From Marsupella aquatica (lineage: Eukaryota > Marchantiophyta), in NCBI GenBank assembly GCA_973895155.1, contig OZ316891.1, positions 32,364,001 to 32,428,000 of the forward strand: 64,000 bases of DNA, read 5' to 3'. The first letter of the stretch is position 1; each line of letters starts with the position of its first letter. Under the pieces are notes generated by a model. That model searched no databases, was not told where the DNA came from, and worked only from the letters and a program-made list of their open reading frames with translations. A program made the translations under genes and the position numbers. Below, in pieces: positions 63,283 to 64,000 of this stretch.

Positions 63283-63850
63283 GGCTTAACCCGGGTTCGG
63301 ACTAGATTGATCCCGGGTTAGACTTAACGCGGGTTAGCCTAAACTCGGGCTCAGGTTAGCATAGGTAAGCTTGGGTTCAGGCTCAGCTTAGGCTAGGTTA
63401 GCGGATAGCGGATAGCGGGTAGCGGGTAGCGGCCTAACCCGACACCACGGGTTAGCTCTACTCGGGTTAGATAGGATAGCTAGGTTAGCCAAACTCGGGC
63501 TAGCTATGTAACTCGGGTTAGTGCAGGAGTGAGTACCCCCTCTCGGTTGCGGGGGCATAACTCTCTGTGTATTTGACCAAATCGGCTATAATTAACCTCG
63601 TTGGAAAGAGGAGCTCAAGCCACTTCCAACGCTGCTATCCACGCAGCAAATGGTTGAATAGAGAAATCAGGAGAGGAGGTGCAAGCTCGCAAAAACCATG
63701 GAGGAGGGCCAAATCCAAAGTACATAGCCAATTTGAGATAGAAATAAAGCTGCGAGTTAGGGTTCAGTAGTTAGAGATAGTGGCGGCTCTGTTAGGGCTG
63801 GGATGGGGCTCCAGCAGCGTAGCATCCACCCATTTGGGCTCAAGGAGAGA
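63283..63850. other. Degenerate CGGGTTAG-rich sequence, then unassigned DNA
   Basis: To about 63,520 the words CGGGTTAG, CTCGGGTTAG and GGTTAGC recur irregularly, probably a decayed extension of the minisatellite. No gene was recognised from there to the TATA box. Confidence 0.45.
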
Positions 63851-63860
63851 GTATATAGAG
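63851..63860 (+). promoter_or_regulatory. TATA box near the right edge
   Basis: GTATATAGAG followed by a GC-rich stretch; transcription would start near 63,885 and run off the window. It may be the promoter of an LTR or a gene beyond the edge. Confidence 0.4.
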
Positions 63861-64000
63861 CAGCCCCCCGGTAGAGGCAGGGGGGACTTCAGTTGTGTGA
63901 TCTCACTTAGACTGAGCAGCAGGGAGGAGCTCTGTGCAAGCAAGGCTGGACTTGGACGCTGCGTGTTGGGGAGAGCTTGGTGGTGCTATTACTCAGGGAG

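Noticed and set aside
63283-63520. GGGTTAG-rich stretch as a telomere
   Set aside because: Units are irregular (CGGGTTAG, GGTTAGC) and continue from a 26-bp minisatellite; no regular TTTAGGG or TTAGGG array.
1-64000. tRNA, rRNA or other structured RNA genes
   Set aside because: None recognised on reading both strands; the only tRNA-related sequences are retrotransposon primer-binding sites.

Overview
The window is nuclear DNA from a streptophyte (land plant or charophyte alga). It holds Ty1/copia and Ty3/gypsy-type retrotransposons, a copia primer-binding site complementary to initiator-Met tRNA, a CACTA-type terminus, a TNP2-like CACTA transposase fragment, EDM2-like PHD modules and GT-AG introns. 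I could not place the species. The mix of families made me think of a charophyte such as Chara, but that is a weak guess. No tRNA, rRNA or housekeeping gene was recognised; almost everything is mobile DNA, much of it nested or decayed.

Layout. 1-446: 5' end of a minus-strand PHD-finger gene. 447-3.96 kb: noncoding DNA with minisatellites. 3.96-9.95 kb: one end of a CACTA-like element with a 578-bp tandem array, a palindrome in each unit, 84-bp subterminal repeats and a CACTA terminus; it interrupts a degenerate minus-strand copia element (9.95-14.75 kb). 15-20.25 kb: minus-strand coding pieces of a transposase-like catalytic region, a zinc-finger ORF, PHD fingers and a BRCT-like domain. 20.26-24.28 kb: a 4.0-kb LTR-like block (family C) with an 830-aa ORF. 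24.30-28.95 kb: a solo LTR of family A, 4648 bp, with a 1203-aa ORF and a 5-bp target duplication. 31.1-32.7 kb: a divergent gene pair, one arm being a spliced TNP2-like fragment. 33.4-35.3 kb plus 50.0-50.4 kb: a decayed family B ORF split by a complete 14.7-kb family A element (35,318-50,011; two 4878-bp LTRs; TSD AGGAG). 51.36-57.34 kb: rearranged fragments of families B and A. 59.2-62.9 kb: a spliced minus-strand gene with an adenine/cytosine-N methyltransferase-like fold, whose 5' end is homologous to the divergent promoter at 31.5 kb. 63.1-63.3 kb: a 26-bp minisatellite. A TATA box lies near the right edge.

The most notable system is family A/B/C. Their very long LTRs or LTR-like blocks each carry a large ORF with a plant-retrotransposon ORF1-like domain and, in all three, a coiled coil. 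A conserved GC-rich near-palindrome lies near the 3' end of each. In the complete copy the ORF lies in the probable U3, so it would be carried at the 3' end of the genomic RNA. That copy lacks reverse transcriptase, so it must have been mobilised in trans unless the deletion came after insertion. The second notable system is the association of a methyltransferase-like gene with a CACTA TNP2-like gene across a shared divergent promoter.
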